A DNA stretch of 43,253 nt from an uncultured Methylococcaceae bacterium (GCA_903928685.1 CAIYRS010000075.1:1-43253), one strand, 5' to 3'. Positions 1 to 8,698 are shown, counted from the first letter of the stretch. The notes: generated by a model from the letters alone, not told the origin. Numbers and translations are program-made.

Positions 1-89
1 GTTCGCTCAATAAAAATCCGGTGTACATCGATAAATTGCAGCGTGCTGTTGTTGGACGACTTATATTTCTTATCACTATGCGTTTTCAT
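1..89 (-). other. Divergent tail of the GT2 frame or start of another gene
   Basis: Polyprenyl-phosphate glycosyltransferases of this type normally end with a second transmembrane helix followed by a GEYxGR-like tail. Here the similarity stops after the PQGITTLLITIL segment (about 135-180), and the frame continues as polar sequence. An ATG at 87-89 (reverse strand) follows a strong GAGGAG at 99-104 with 9 nt spacing and could begin a new gene. That gene would start MKTHSDKKYK and run out of the window. It is in the same frame as the glycosyltransferase, so a simple C-terminal extension is also possible. I do not recognise the peptide. Confidence 0.3.
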
Positions 90-1951
90 TGAGACTGGCT
101 CCTCATCATAGTTTATATGCACGGTCAATGCGTAACTTCTAATTAAGATAGTGATCAGCAGCGTAGTAATACCCTGTGGTGCGATGTCTGGATAAAACAG
201 CTTTAATGCGGCAACAACCACGGCTAATAAAAATGAGGCTATCAACAGGACAAAACCCAGCGATGTGAGCATGGTCAGTGGCGTGTCGCTGAATGAGAAT
301 ATACCCTTTTTAGCCCAGTCAATATTCTTTATAAAATTGTTGGTTGATTTTCCGAATAGGCGTTCCGGACGAATATAATCAACGCCGGTTTGCTTAAAGC
401 CGACGTAAGCACGCAAGCCGCGCATAAACAAATCCCGTTCCGGGCATTTTAACATCCAACCCACTACCCGGCGGTCGATCAAGGAAAAATCCCCTGCGTC
501 CAAGGGGATTTTTATATAGCTGAACGCGGCGAAGACACGATAAAAGAGTTTATAAAGCAGTCCCCAGTGCCACGGCATATCACGCTTTACGCGACGACCG
601 TAAACAACATCATGACCTTGTTCCCATTGTTCATGAAATTGTTCAATCAGTTCAGGTGGGTCTTGTAAATCGCCATCCAACAACACAACGCCTTGTTTGG
701 TTGAAAGCTCCATACCACTACGAAATGCCATTTGCGAGCCAAAGTTCCTGGAATGCGAAATACCAATCACCCGACTATCGGTGGTACTAAGTTCTCGAAT
801 GACCTCTGCACTATTATCTGGGCTACCATCATTGACAAAGATAATTTCGTAATCAATGCCAATTTTTCGGAATGTATCCGTTAACCGGCGATACATAATG
901 GGGATTGCCTGTTCGTCCTTATAACAGGCGATAATCGCTGAGAGACTCCTTTTTTTATTAAGCACATTTTTTTTTGTTCCATTCTTGAATTTTTCATCAC
1001 TAAGCTGTCCGACCCATTCAGCGGAAGCCTTTAATCCCGCTCTCAGATTATATTTTGGTTGCCAACCCAGAATATTCTTGGCTTTTTCAGGATTAGCATA
1101 CCAATCCTGAAGATCCCAGGCACGCCCTTCCATTTTGCCGTATTGTGGCTCTTCTGTTATGTTGAATTCGGAGCAGGTGATTTCAGCCAATTCTTTTATG
1201 GTTGTTTTAATGCCTGATCCAATATTAAAACTCTCGCCATAGATGTCCGGCTGGATTTTTGTTGCAGCCATGATAAATGCGGCACAAACGTCATCGACAT
1301 AAAGAAAATCGCGGGATGTATTCGGATCAACAAAGGGCGGTAACCTGCCAACCAACGCATGTCTCAGAAGATTCGGAATAAGGCGCGAAGAATCTTCAAG
1401 CGGCCCATAGATCGAATAGAGCCGAAGACTAATAGCAGGAAATCCAAGTTCTTTGCCCATATAGCGCAAATAGGTTTCAGCGGCAACCTTGGATACCGCA
1501 TAGTGACTGTTCGGTTCACATCGATCCGATTCCAAAGGAGCGGCGCAATTAGAGCCGTATTCCGAGGAACTTCCGGCGTATATATAAGCAACAACGGAAT
1601 GTGTTGATGAAAGACTAACTATATTAACCAGCGACTGAAAATTAGTCTGATAAATAAGGGTGGGATCCTGTTCAAACGAGTAAGCGCCATAAGCCACAAA
1701 ATCAAAAATGGTTTTTGGTTTGATGGAATTGATAAGGTTTTTAGTGGCAGCCGAGTCGTTTAAATCAACGACAATAATTTGTTCATCATCAATTTCTGCA
1801 AGCCGCCAACCCTTTTCTTGTCGAACAACAGCGAACACATCTTGTCGATATGCAGCGAGCGTCTTGAATAAATTAGCACCGATAAACCCTGAAGCGCCAG
1901 TAACAAGAATACTGGCTCCTTTAGTGCCTTAATGTGTGCTTTCATTGACAT
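1..1951 (-). CDS. NAD-dependent epimerase/dehydratase fused to GT2 glycosyltransferase (partial, abnormal start)
   Basis: One uninterrupted reading frame runs from about 1919 leftwards off the window. The first ~310 residues are an extended SDR sugar-nucleotide epimerase: Rossmann motif TGASGFIG, AGSSSEYG, and the YAVSK catalytic Tyr/Lys pair. Residues from ~322 are a family 2 glycosyltransferase of the dolichyl-phosphate-mannose-synthase/ArnC type (SAIIACYKDEQ, VNDGSPDNS, DGDLQD), with C-terminal hydrophobic segments near 180-290. The likely role is making and transferring a sugar for a surface polysaccharide at the inner membrane. The start is odd. The coding frame has a TAA at 1929-1931 and no ATG, GTG or TTG before TGASGFIG. 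Either one base was lost from an A-run near 1921 after an ATG at 1951, which would give a normal N-terminus ending ALKGASILVTGASG. Or translation starts at ATT 1910, which lies 5 nt after a perfect AAGGAG. The substrate cannot be told. Confidence 0.85.
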
Positions 1952-1954
1952 GTT

Positions 1955-2737
1955 TTAATCGCCTAAAAAATGGGGGGCTATTACTGACATTACGCTCTGA
2001 ATATCGATACGGGATTGGGCACGAAGAAAATTTTGCGAACCATAGGTTGCATAGTGATGAGCCCGTGCATAAAGGTGATGAAAAGCACCGACTTCTAATT
2101 TTTGTTCGAGTAAGAAAAGTGAGTTTCAGAAGCTAATCCGCCATGACGGACATATTCTTCGACGATACAAAGTCCTCGTGCCGCTTACAATTGATCAATT
2201 AGCAAGGTAGGCAGCGGATTCTGTTCTAAAGGTAGCTTTGTAACAATCCACAAATTGGGGCGGATTTGTTCTGGTAAGTTTTGTAATTTCTCAAGATAAG
2301 TGCCAACCAACGGGCCCGCTACGATAATTACCATGCCGTCACCAGATGTCAATTGACGCCAAGGTGCATAACTTGGAACTTTATAACCCACCGGAATTTC
2401 CCCTCGTCCAATTCTTAAGTAGGCGGGATTTTGTCTATCGCCAGCGCTATCTATCACAGCATCTACATCTTCATCAAAGGCTGGTATATAAACTCGCATA
2501 TTAGGGAGTGTAAGCATTATGCCGTAGTCTTCAATAGCATGATGTGTTGGCCCCATCACGCGCCATAGCTGCGGCAACAGAAACCATTTTTTGTTCTGCT
2601 ACACCTGAATTAATAAATCTGGATTTCATCACCTGCTGTAAAGGCTCTAAGGCCATGAACCCAAGATCTCCAGTAAGAAAAACCATATCGGGACTTGCCG
2701 ATCTGGCAACTAAAGCGTGACAAAGTTGTTTTCTCAT
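1955..2737 (-). pseudogene. Transketolase C-terminal subunit, broken
   Basis: The remnant starts with an ATGA overlap on the N-terminal subunit and reads normally to AAAMARDG (about 2553). It then jumps, with a frame change, to VMGPTHHAIEDYG. Family members have about 40 further residues between these two points, carrying the FxYARxxEQ and GGGxGYG stretches. A second lesion is an in-frame TAA at 2185-2187, after which the same frame continues as RGLCIVEEYVRHGG. A third is a frameshift near 2115-2135, after which the family tail (HHYATYGSQNFLRAQS) runs to a TAA at 1955-1957. Three independent lesions make a functional product very unlikely. The intact gene would have supplied the pyrimidine-binding and C-terminal domains of a split transketolase. 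Confidence 0.9.
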
Positions 2738-3507
2738 GCTGCGTCAAGCTCTTGGATTGCCTGATAATATTGATCTTCTTTTAAGGGGAGATAGTGCCAT
2801 TCCATACGATTCTCCATAAAACTTACGCCATGTCCCTTAATTGTTTCCAGAATAACCAGGCGACATTTTTCAGTTGGGGTATCAAGTATAGTTCTGATTG
2901 CTTTGAAATCATGACCATTCACGCACTGAATATCCAAGTCGAATCCAGCAATTTTTTCTGCCAGTGGAGACATTGAAGCAACATCATCGGTAGAACCAAA
3001 TCCCTGAAGGTTATTATGATCGACAAGTATCGTCAGATTATTTAAACGATGATGCGATGCAAATATTATTGCCTCCCATGTAGAACCTTCCTGCCATTCG
3101 CCATCGGAAGTTATACAAAAGACCTTACCACTTTGCCCTTTAAGTTTCAGACTAAGTGCAGTGCCAGCAGCAAGCGAAAGTCCATGCCCCAGACTTCCGG
3201 TAGCAGACAAAATATCTTTAATACCTGAAGGCGGTGGATGTCCACCTAATAAGGTATTCTCATTGTGGAATGTCGTTAGCAACTCATCGGATAAGCGGCC
3301 AAGGCTCCATAAAGCAATATAGAGAGCCCCAGCGGAATGTCCTTTTGAAAGGATGAATCTATCGTTAGCGTCAACATATTCATGTAGCGTCAGTAACATT
3401 GCATCCAAGCAGGAAAGATTTCCGCCAATATGCCCTACGCCACTTTCATAGTGCATTTGTAATAGTCGCTTTCGAGCTGCTGTAACCATTTCTTTAGAAA
3501 GTTTCAT
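2734..3507 (-). CDS. Transketolase, N-terminal subunit (split type)
   Basis: A 257-residue thiamine-diphosphate-binding subunit with the usual length for the N-terminal half of split transketolases. It has HIGGNLS near the N-terminus and GHPPPSGI in the middle. The TPP/Mg motif reads SDGEWQEGSTWEA, followed by ~25 residues and DHNN, so the first residue of the usual GDG is Ser. The start ATG at 3507 follows an upstream AGAAA-rich sequence without a strong ribosome site. It overlaps its former partner by 4 nt (ATGA), but that partner is a pseudogene, so this subunit has no visible mate. Its place beside an epimerase/glycosyltransferase suggests a role in making an unusual sugar for a surface polysaccharide rather than in central metabolism; this is inference. 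Confidence 0.85.
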   Translation of the reverse strand: MKLSKEMVTAARKRLLQMHYESGVGHIGGNLSCLDAMLLTLHEYVDANDRFILSKGHSAGALYIALWSLGRLSDELLTTFHNENTLLGGHPPPSGIKDILSATGSLGHGLSLAAGTALSLKLKGQSGKVFCITSDGEWQEGSTWEAIIFASHHRLNNLTILVDHNNLQGFGSTDDVASMSPLAEKIAGFDLDIQCVNGHDFKAIRTILDTPTEKCRLVILETIKGHGVSFMENRMEWHYLPLKEDQYYQAIQELDAA

Positions 3508-3599
3508 TTTTCTTTCTCATACTACAAATTAATTGGTATTTAGTGAAAAGCTTTTGGTAGGCGGCAGGGCAATACTGGCTACTTAATTCATTGTTTTAA

Positions 3600-3813
3600 T
3601 TGTTATATTTCCCGTTTCTCAGGGGGGGCAGTGCCTGGGCATTTAGCAAGGGTTGCCTGCCAGTTCAGCCAAATATTACTGGGGCCAGAGTTTCACCCCT
3701 GTCTCGCCAGCACCTGACACTTCACAGGCGTGTTTGATGGTGAAATTTTAGTCAATCGTCAATTTGGCGATTTCCAACTTGAAGGCGGTAGCGAAGGTTT
3801 TACGTGTGTTCAT
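3600..3813 (-). pseudogene. IS3-family transposase OrfA remnant
   Basis: On the minus strand an ATG at 3813 begins MNTRKTFATAFKLEIAKLTI, the characteristic opening of IS3-family OrfA helix-turn-helix proteins. A TAA stops it after 21 codons. Beyond the stop the same frame still shows HACEVSGAGETGVKLW and YLAELAGNPC, separated by further stops. These match the usual 'EACE..GVGET.LRRWV.QY..ELAG.TP' pattern of OrfA. No OrfB is present. The likely left inverted repeat begins at 3885 reading TGTAATGGTCTAATAATTTT, about 70 bp upstream of the start codon as in complete elements. The element is long dead. Confidence 0.7.
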
Positions 3814-3891
3814 GGTTGGCCTTTTCAGATTCGGTCAGGAGTATAAGGGACTCTTCTGGCTATCCAAAATTATTAGACCATTACAGTTTTT

Positions 3892-3941
3892 GGAGCGCAG
3901 TAATCTTGACCGTAACTGGTGTGCAGGATGCCCTGCGCTCC
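3892..3941. repeat. Imperfect hairpin GGAGCGCAG...CTGCGCTCC
   Basis: Nine bases at 3892-3900 are perfectly complementary to 3933-3941, across a 32-base spacer. It sits immediately outside the IS3 remnant end. Its role is unknown; it could be a terminator-like structure or a leftover target-site repeat. Confidence 0.4.
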
Positions 3942-3994
3942 CTAACATTTAAAAAACGAAAACGTGACCATTTAAAGTAGAGTTGTAAGGCAAC

Positions 3995-4561
3995 TTACTT
4001 GCCACACCCCAACGCATCCAACAAAAAAAACTCCGCAACCAACATCGTATTGCCTTCTAGCGCATACACGGTGCGCCTACCCCACACTGGTTGGGTAATG
4101 TCGCCAAGATCACGGGCGGTTTGTGTCCAAATACGCGGGGTTACCAAAACTACTTCCATTGCTTCACGCGCCAAATTAGGATCGGCAAACAACACTTCGC
4201 CTAAGGGGCGTGTGCCTAAGCGCGCTAAGCTGCCGTGTGTGGCTTTTATGGTGCGCTGGGGGATGACTGTTCTGGCTAAAATCAATGGCTGGCTATCTGC
4301 ATAGAGCAGCACTTCGCGGATTAAGGCGTAGCGGGTTTGTGGTTGGCGCAATAGCTTGGCTTCTGATGGTGATGGTTTCGACCAACGTTGTTGCAGCACT
4401 TTAACGGCAACCCGATTGCCGTAATGACGACGTAATCTTGCGGTTAATGAGCCTGTTTCATAAACCCAAGATTGCACCGCTTCTGGGAGTTGCTGGCGTG
4501 TGCCTTGGCGATTTTTTAACCAGCGTGGTTGTTGCTGAAATAACAGGCTACGGGTGTTCAA
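3995..4561 (-). CDS. ubiC: Chorismate--pyruvate lyase
   Basis: A 188-residue protein that converts chorismate to 4-hydroxybenzoate and pyruvate, the first committed step of ubiquinone synthesis, in the cytosol. Family marks are VLLYADSQPLILARTVIP, the LGTRPLGEVLF segment, and the C-terminal pattern WGRRTVYALEG...LLVAEFFLLD. E. coli UbiC is of similar size (165 aa). The start is a TTG at 4561, supported by AGAGG eight bases upstream. An ATG would lie too far downstream and remove the conserved N-terminus. The start overlaps the recG stop region (recG ends at 4566), so the two are translated from one message with recG. Confidence 0.9.
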   Translation of the reverse strand: MNTRSLLFQQQPRWLKNRQGTRQQLPEAVQSWVYETGSLTARLRRHYGNRVAVKVLQQRWSKPSPSEAKLLRQPQTRYALIREVLLYADSQPLILARTVIPQRTIKATHGSLARLGTRPLGEVLFADPNLAREAMEVVLVTPRIWTQTARDLGDITQPVWGRRTVYALEGNTMLVAEFFLLDALGCGK

Positions 4562-4565
4562 ACGC

Positions 4566-6650
4566 TTAAACCTCTGAATAATTGACGGATTCGCCTAACC
4601 AACGCTGACATAAGGGCGGGATGGCGCTTCCATAATGGGCAAAAAAATCGTCACTGATTTGTTGGATGTCCTCCAGCAAAGCTTGGTCGCGGCTTAAGTC
4701 GGCAATCTTAAAACGCATCAAGCCTGTTTGCCGTGTGCCCATCACTTCGCCGGGGCCGCGCAGCTCTAAATCTTTTTCGGCGATAACAAAACCGTCGTTG
4801 CTGTCGCGCAAAATGCCTAGCCGCTGTCTTGCGGTATCTGATAAAGGCGATTGGTACATCAATAGGCAATAACTGTCGTCACTACCCCGCCCTACCCGTC
4901 CGCGCAACTGATGTAGTTGCGCTAGCCCTAAGCGTTCGGGGTTTTCGATAATCATTAGCCCAGCATTGGGCACATCCACACCCACTTCGATCACCGTGGT
5001 GGCTACCAATAAATCCAACTGCCGATTTTTGAAGGCCTGCATTATCGCGTCTTTATCCGAGGGTTTCATACGCCCATGTAACAGGCCAATTCGCACATCC
5101 GGCAAGGCCAACACCAGTTTTTCGGCGGTTTTTTCAGCGGCTTCGCATTGCAGTTGTTCCGACTCTTCAATCAAAGTGCAAACCCAATAGGCTTGCCGGG
5201 TTTTGGCAACCCAGGCATTTATGCGCTCAATAACAGCATCGCGGCGTTCGGCAGGAATAACGCTAGTGACGATGGGTTTTCGTCCGGGCGGCAATTCGTC
5301 AATGATGGAAATATCCAAATCAGCGTAATTGAGCATCGCCAAAGTGCGCGGAATGGGCGTGGCGGTCATCACCAATTGGTGTGGACGAATGCCAGCCACT
5401 TGGGCTTTCTCGCGCAAGGCCAAGCGCTGGTTAACGCCGAAGCGGTGTTGTTCGTCGATGACGACCAAGCCTAAACGCTGGAATTGCACCTGTTCTTGAA
5501 ACAACGCGTGCGTGCCGATAACGATAGCTAAACTGCCATCAGCGAGTTGTTGTAATAATTCGCTGCGGGCTTTGCCTTTTAGCTGTCCGGTGAGTGAGCC
5601 GATTTGCACGGAAAAATCGGCAAACCAACTGCTGAAATTGCGGAAATGTTGTTCTGCCAATAATTCCGTTGGCGCCATGATTGCGACTTGATAGCCCGCA
5701 TTAATCGCCAATAACGCGGTGTGCGCGGCAACGATGGTTTTACCGGAGCCGACATCACCTTGCACTAGCCGCAACATCGGATACGGTTTGCAGCAATCGG
5801 CGGCAATTTCGGCAATCACCCGGTGTTGTGCGCCCGTTAATTGAAATGGCAAGGCTTGCAAAAATTGCTTTGCCAAGGATTGAAAGCCTAGGTCGTGGTG
5901 GTCGGCGAATACTGGCGCAGGCCAAGTTTTGGCTTGGTATTTTAAGGTTTTTAAACTTAAGTGATGCGTTAACAGTTCTTCAAATGCCAAACGTTTTAAC
6001 GCCGGAAAGCTGCCGTCTTGCAAAGCGTTCATGGTCAACGATTCATCCGGCGCATGTAAGGTTTGCAGGGCGACAACCAAGCTGGGGAAGTTAAATTGCC
6101 GCAACAGTTTTTCTGGTAGCCAGTCGGTGAGCTGTCCGCAGGCTTGCAAGGCTTGGCGCACCACTTTTCGCAGCAAATTTTGGCTAAGGCCTTCGGTGAG
6201 TGGGTATACCGCCGTTAAGCAGGTGTCCGTTACCGCCGCATCGGGATGGGCTATGACTTTATAGTCGGGATGCACCATCTCTAAACCAGCAAAGCCATAA
6301 CGGACTTCGGCAAACACCGACAGCCAAGTATCGGCTTTTAATTGCTGGCTTTGGGCGGCGCTGAAATGGAAGAATCGTAAGAAAATCGCCCCAGTAGCAT
6401 CGCTAATTTTACAAACCAAGGTTTTGCGCCCACCCGGCAACAGTTCGGTAAATTCAACTTTGCCGCACACCAACACGTTCATCCCAGCGCTGACTGCGGC
6501 AATAGGATAAACGCGGGTGCGGTCTTCGTAACGGTGCGGCAAATGGAACAGTAAATCCTGAACGCTGCGGATACCCAGTTTTTGCAGGCGGTTTGCCGTT
6601 TGTGCGCCGACGCCATGCAGGCTGGCAACAGGCTGAGTAAGAATATCCAT
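4566..6650 (-). CDS. recG: ATP-dependent DNA helicase RecG
   Basis: A 694-residue branch-migration helicase that remodels stalled forks and recombination intermediates; E. coli RecG has 693. The N-terminal wedge/OB region covers about residues 1-230. Walker A GDVGSGKT lies near residue 300, followed by the DEQHRFG box, TATPIPRTL, and the C-terminal helicase motifs TTVIEVGVDVPNA and QLRGRVGRG. The frame opens with a TTG at 6656, but the ATG at 6650 is the better start because AGG lies 7 nt before it and the length then fits the family. It follows ridA by about 25 nt and runs into ubiC. Confidence 0.97.
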   Translation of the reverse strand: MDILTQPVASLHGVGAQTANRLQKLGIRSVQDLLFHLPHRYEDRTRVYPIAAVSAGMNVLVCGKVEFTELLPGGRKTLVCKISDATGAIFLRFFHFSAAQSQQLKADTWLSVFAEVRYGFAGLEMVHPDYKVIAHPDAAVTDTCLTAVYPLTEGLSQNLLRKVVRQALQACGQLTDWLPEKLLRQFNFPSLVVALQTLHAPDESLTMNALQDGSFPALKRLAFEELLTHHLSLKTLKYQAKTWPAPVFADHHDLGFQSLAKQFLQALPFQLTGAQHRVIAEIAADCCKPYPMLRLVQGDVGSGKTIVAAHTALLAINAGYQVAIMAPTELLAEQHFRNFSSWFADFSVQIGSLTGQLKGKARSELLQQLADGSLAIVIGTHALFQEQVQFQRLGLVVIDEQHRFGVNQRLALREKAQVAGIRPHQLVMTATPIPRTLAMLNYADLDISIIDELPPGRKPIVTSVIPAERRDAVIERINAWVAKTRQAYWVCTLIEESEQLQCEAAEKTAEKLVLALPDVRIGLLHGRMKPSDKDAIMQAFKNRQLDLLVATTVIEVGVDVPNAGLMIIENPERLGLAQLHQLRGRVGRGSDDSYCLLMYQSPLSDTARQRLGILRDSNDGFVIAEKDLELRGPGEVMGTRQTGLMRFKIADLSRDQALLEDIQQISDDFFAHYGSAIPPLCQRWLGESVNYSEV

Positions 6651-6675
6651 CGGCAAACCTGATTAATGCAGCAAC

Positions 6676-7080
6676 TTAACTGGCAGGATATTCTTGATCT
6701 GGCAATTGCATAATGGCATCCATTTCCACCGCTGCGCCTTTGGGTAAAGCCGCAACGCCAATCGCCGCGCGTGCTGGATAGGGCTCTTGGAAATATTTAC
6801 CCATGATTTCATTTACTATTGGGAAATGGCTTAAGTCAGTCAAAAACACATTCAATTTCACCACATCGGTAAAACTACCACCTGCCGCTACCGCCACTGC
6901 TTGTAAGTTTTCAAACACTTGGGTGATTTGCGCGGCAATATCGCCTTCCACTAAAACCATAGTGCTTGGCACTAACGGGATTTGTCCGGATAAATACACG
7001 GTATGGCCTACTTTTACCGCTTGCGAGTAAGTGCCGATGGCTTGCGGGGCTTGGTCGGTTTGGATAATTGCTTTCATCAT
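6676..7080 (-). CDS. ridA: RidA family 2-iminobutanoate/2-iminopropanoate deaminase
   Basis: A 134-residue YjgF/YER057c/UK114 protein that hydrolyses reactive enamine/imine intermediates made by PLP enzymes. Visible marks are the [11 protein letters not shown] segment, [22 protein letters not shown], and the [19 protein letters not shown] region with the conserved Arg that binds the substrate carboxylate. Two ATGs stand in tandem at the start; AAGGA lies 6 nt before the first. ridA precedes recG here as in many gammaproteobacteria, but its usual upstream neighbour spoT is displaced by 6.7 kb of accessory DNA. Confidence 0.95.
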   Translation of the reverse strand: MMKAIIQTDQAPQAIGTYSQAVKVGHTVYLSGQIPLVPSTMVLVEGDIAAQITQVFENLQAVAVAAGGSFTDVVKLNVFLTDLSHFPIVNEIMGKYFQEPYPARAAIGVAALPKGAAVEMDAIMQLPDQEYPAS

Positions 7081-7143
7081 GATGCGTCCTTAAGGTAAAC
7101 AAAGCTTGCGATTATACGCTGTGGGCATATTAATCGGATACCG

Positions 7144-7256
7144 CTAATACTCAGCCATTCTTGATATATCGGGTAAATAATTTGAGCCTGCATCCTTGCA
7201 GTAGAGGACGAACGGATTTACGTTTACCCAACAAAACTAGAATGACTGAGTACTAG
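7144..7256. repeat. Imperfect terminal inverted repeat (MITE-like)
   Basis: CTAATACTCAGCCATTCTTG at 7144-7163 matches the reverse complement of 7237-7256 at 17 of 20 positions. The pair encloses about 73 bases. The layout resembles a small non-coding mobile element, but no second copy is seen in this window. Confidence 0.4.
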
Positions 7257-7259
7257 TCT

Positions 7260-7340
7260 GTAGGGGCGGACGGCTGTCCGCCTTTTTAAGAATCCTTACA
7301 AAATCCTGCTATGAGAAGGCGAGCAGCCGCTCGCCCCTAC
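7260..7340. repeat. GTAG-type REP pair (class GTAGGGGCGGAC)
   Basis: The unit opens GTAGGGGCGGAC and closes with CGCCCCTAC. Each half folds by itself (GGCGGAC/GTCCGCC on the left, GGCGAGC/GCTCGCC on the right), and the two halves also pair with each other. The conserved GTAG next to a GC-rich palindrome in inverted pairs is the layout of REP/BIME elements mobilised by RAYT proteins. Confidence 0.7.
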
Positions 7341-7705
7341 AAAAATAATATCGACAACTCAACATTGGTTGGGCACAAAAAAACCTATAAGTTTTTCTCA
7401 ACTGACGCACCACTTGCCGTCAGCAAAAAAATAACCAATTAACATCAATCACTTAAATCAACAGCATTTAATCTTGATGAATTTGCCTAGCAAAATGCCC
7501 ATAAAACTTATTTTTCTCTTGTTCTTAATCAGATTAGGGATATGTTAAGGAGCAGGTTATTTATGGCCAATGCTTCACCAACCGCTGCTCTTACCAATAG
7601 CCGTCGATAAAAATGCACAAGGCCACCAGCCAACGACTAACCACCGTTGGCCCGTAAAATAATTATAACAATGTTGAGAAAACCGCTTAACAACGCGAGG
7701 AAGCC

Positions 7706-8188
7706 ATGCAAATTAAATTTCCATTTGATGCCAACAAACCCGTTGCCGGGGAAGCCAGTGTCGAACTTGATATACCCATCGACACCGTATTTTTGTTTAT
7801 CGGCGAACAATTTTTCGACAACTACCCAAAATGGGCGGAAGAAGTCATCGGGTTTGAGCCATTAACCGGAAAGCAGGTTTTTATCGGCGCTAAAGCCAAA
7901 CAAATCCGCGAAGACAACGGCAGCCAGGTGGAATCCATTTTTGAGATTACCGACTACCAACCGCATTTAAAACTGATTTTTCAAGGCTTATCCGCACCCT
8001 ACAAACACAGCTATTTGTTGGAAAGCCGCGAGCAACACCCCCTTACCCGCTTAACTTTTCGGTTTGAATTATTGGAACTGGAAGTTTTTATGCGCCCTTT
8101 TGAAAAACTGATCCGTTCTGCCATTGAAGATGGCGCTGAAACCACCGTCGAAAATATAAAAAAATTAATCGTGGTTGAATGCGCCTGA
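7706..8188 (+). CDS. SRPBCC (START-like) domain protein
   Basis: A 160-residue soluble protein that fits the SRPBCC/polyketide-cyclase-like fold, whose members bind hydrophobic ligands in a deep cavity. What can be seen is an early strand (VELDIPIDTVFLFIGEQFFDNYPKWAEEVIG is typical of the first strand plus helix), the alternating strands of residues 50-130, and a long C-terminal helix (residues ~130-157). No catalytic residues can be named. The start ATG follows GAGGAAG at good spacing. It is the first gene of a rightward operon with a LOV photoreceptor, a lipid hydroxylase and MsrPQ. A lipid-binding or lipid-delivery role is possible but unproven. Confidence 0.7.
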   Translation: MQIKFPFDANKPVAGEASVELDIPIDTVFLFIGEQFFDNYPKWAEEVIGFEPLTGKQVFIGAKAKQIREDNGSQVESIFEITDYQPHLKLIFQGLSAPYKHSYLLESREQHPLTRLTFRFELLELEVFMRPFEKLIRSAIEDGAETTVENIKKLIVVECA

Positions 8189-8225
8189 TGGCGATTGGCT
8201 TATCACTAGAATTTGGAGAATTATC

Positions 8226-8687
8226 ATGGCTTTTATTGTAAACAAAGATAACGGCATCATCCCTCAAGTGTTGTCTGCCATTTTGGATGAATGCGTTAAT
8301 GGCGTAACGTTGTCTGACCCAGATTTGGAAGATGCGCCCATTATTTATGCCAACAGGGCTTTTGAGCGCTTAACAGGTTATGGGCAAGAAGACATCATCG
8401 GTTTTAACTGCCGATTTTTACAAGGTGAAGACCGCAATCAAGAAGCGCGTTTTTTAATCGCCGAGGCCATGTCCAAGCATGAAGGCGTTGAAGTCACCTT
8501 GCGGAATTATAAAAAAGACGGCTCGTTATTCCATAACCACTTAAAAATCGTACCGCTGTTTGATAACAAACACCGGGTGATGTATTACTTGGGCGTGCAA
8601 TATGACATCACCGATAAAGTGAATGCCAGCGACGAAATCAAAGCCTTAACCGCATTATTGGGCAGCCTGTCTGATAGCGAAGCCTAA
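8226..8687 (+). CDS. Short LOV (PAS) blue-light photoreceptor protein
   Basis: A 153-residue single-domain LOV protein. The flavin-binding signature GFNCRFLQG (residues 59-67) carries the photoactive Cys62 that forms the adduct with FMN in blue light. Flanking LOV residues are ITYANRAFERLTGY-like (IIYANRAFERLTGY), NYKKDGSLFHNHLKIVPL, and YYLGVQYDIT at the end of the last strand. There is no output domain, only a short C-terminal helix from about residue 135, so it must signal through a partner or dimer change. The frame is open from 8175, but the ATG at 8226 has GGAG 7 nt upstream and starts in front of the domain. It lies between the SRPBCC and hydroxylase genes, 37 nt after the former. Confidence 0.92.
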   Translation: MAFIVNKDNGIIPQVLSAILDECVNGVTLSDPDLEDAPIIYANRAFERLTGYGQEDIIGFNCRFLQGEDRNQEARFLIAEAMSKHEGVEVTLRNYKKDGSLFHNHLKIVPLFDNKHRVMYYLGVQYDITDKVNASDEIKALTALLGSLSDSEA

Positions 8688-8698
8688 AGGGACAGACT

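Larger units (their letters stand above)
3508..3994. other. Intergenic gap between polysaccharide remnant and ubiC
   Basis: This gap holds a decayed IS3-type orfA (3600-3813) with its probable left end at 3885. It also has a separate inverted repeat, GGAGCGCAG at 3892-3900 with its complement at 3933-3941. I see no intact gene. A 62-codon open frame on the plus strand (3764-3952) is the complement of the transposase remnant and is not credible as a gene. Confidence 0.7.
7081..7705. other. Divergent intergenic region with repeats
   Basis: The 625 bases between the divergent ridA and the LOV/MsrPQ operon contain an imperfect inverted repeat (7144-7256), a GTAG-type double hairpin (7260-7340) and AT-rich DNA (7380-7550). 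A 15-codon open frame at 7563-7610 is preceded by AAGGAG at a 10-nt distance. It may be a leader peptide or chance. I cannot fix promoters here. Confidence 0.5.

Noticed and set aside
3764-3952. 62-codon plus-strand frame
   Set aside because: It is the complement of the IS3 orfA remnant and its left end.
7260-7340. CRISPR-like repeat
   Set aside because: The repeats here are single inverted pairs without regular spacing or spacers; no CRISPR array or cas gene is seen.
7563-7610. 15-codon frame MANASPTAALTNSRR after AAGGAG
   Set aside because: It could be a leader peptide, but the spacing is long and nothing else supports it, so it is noted only in the intergenic entry.
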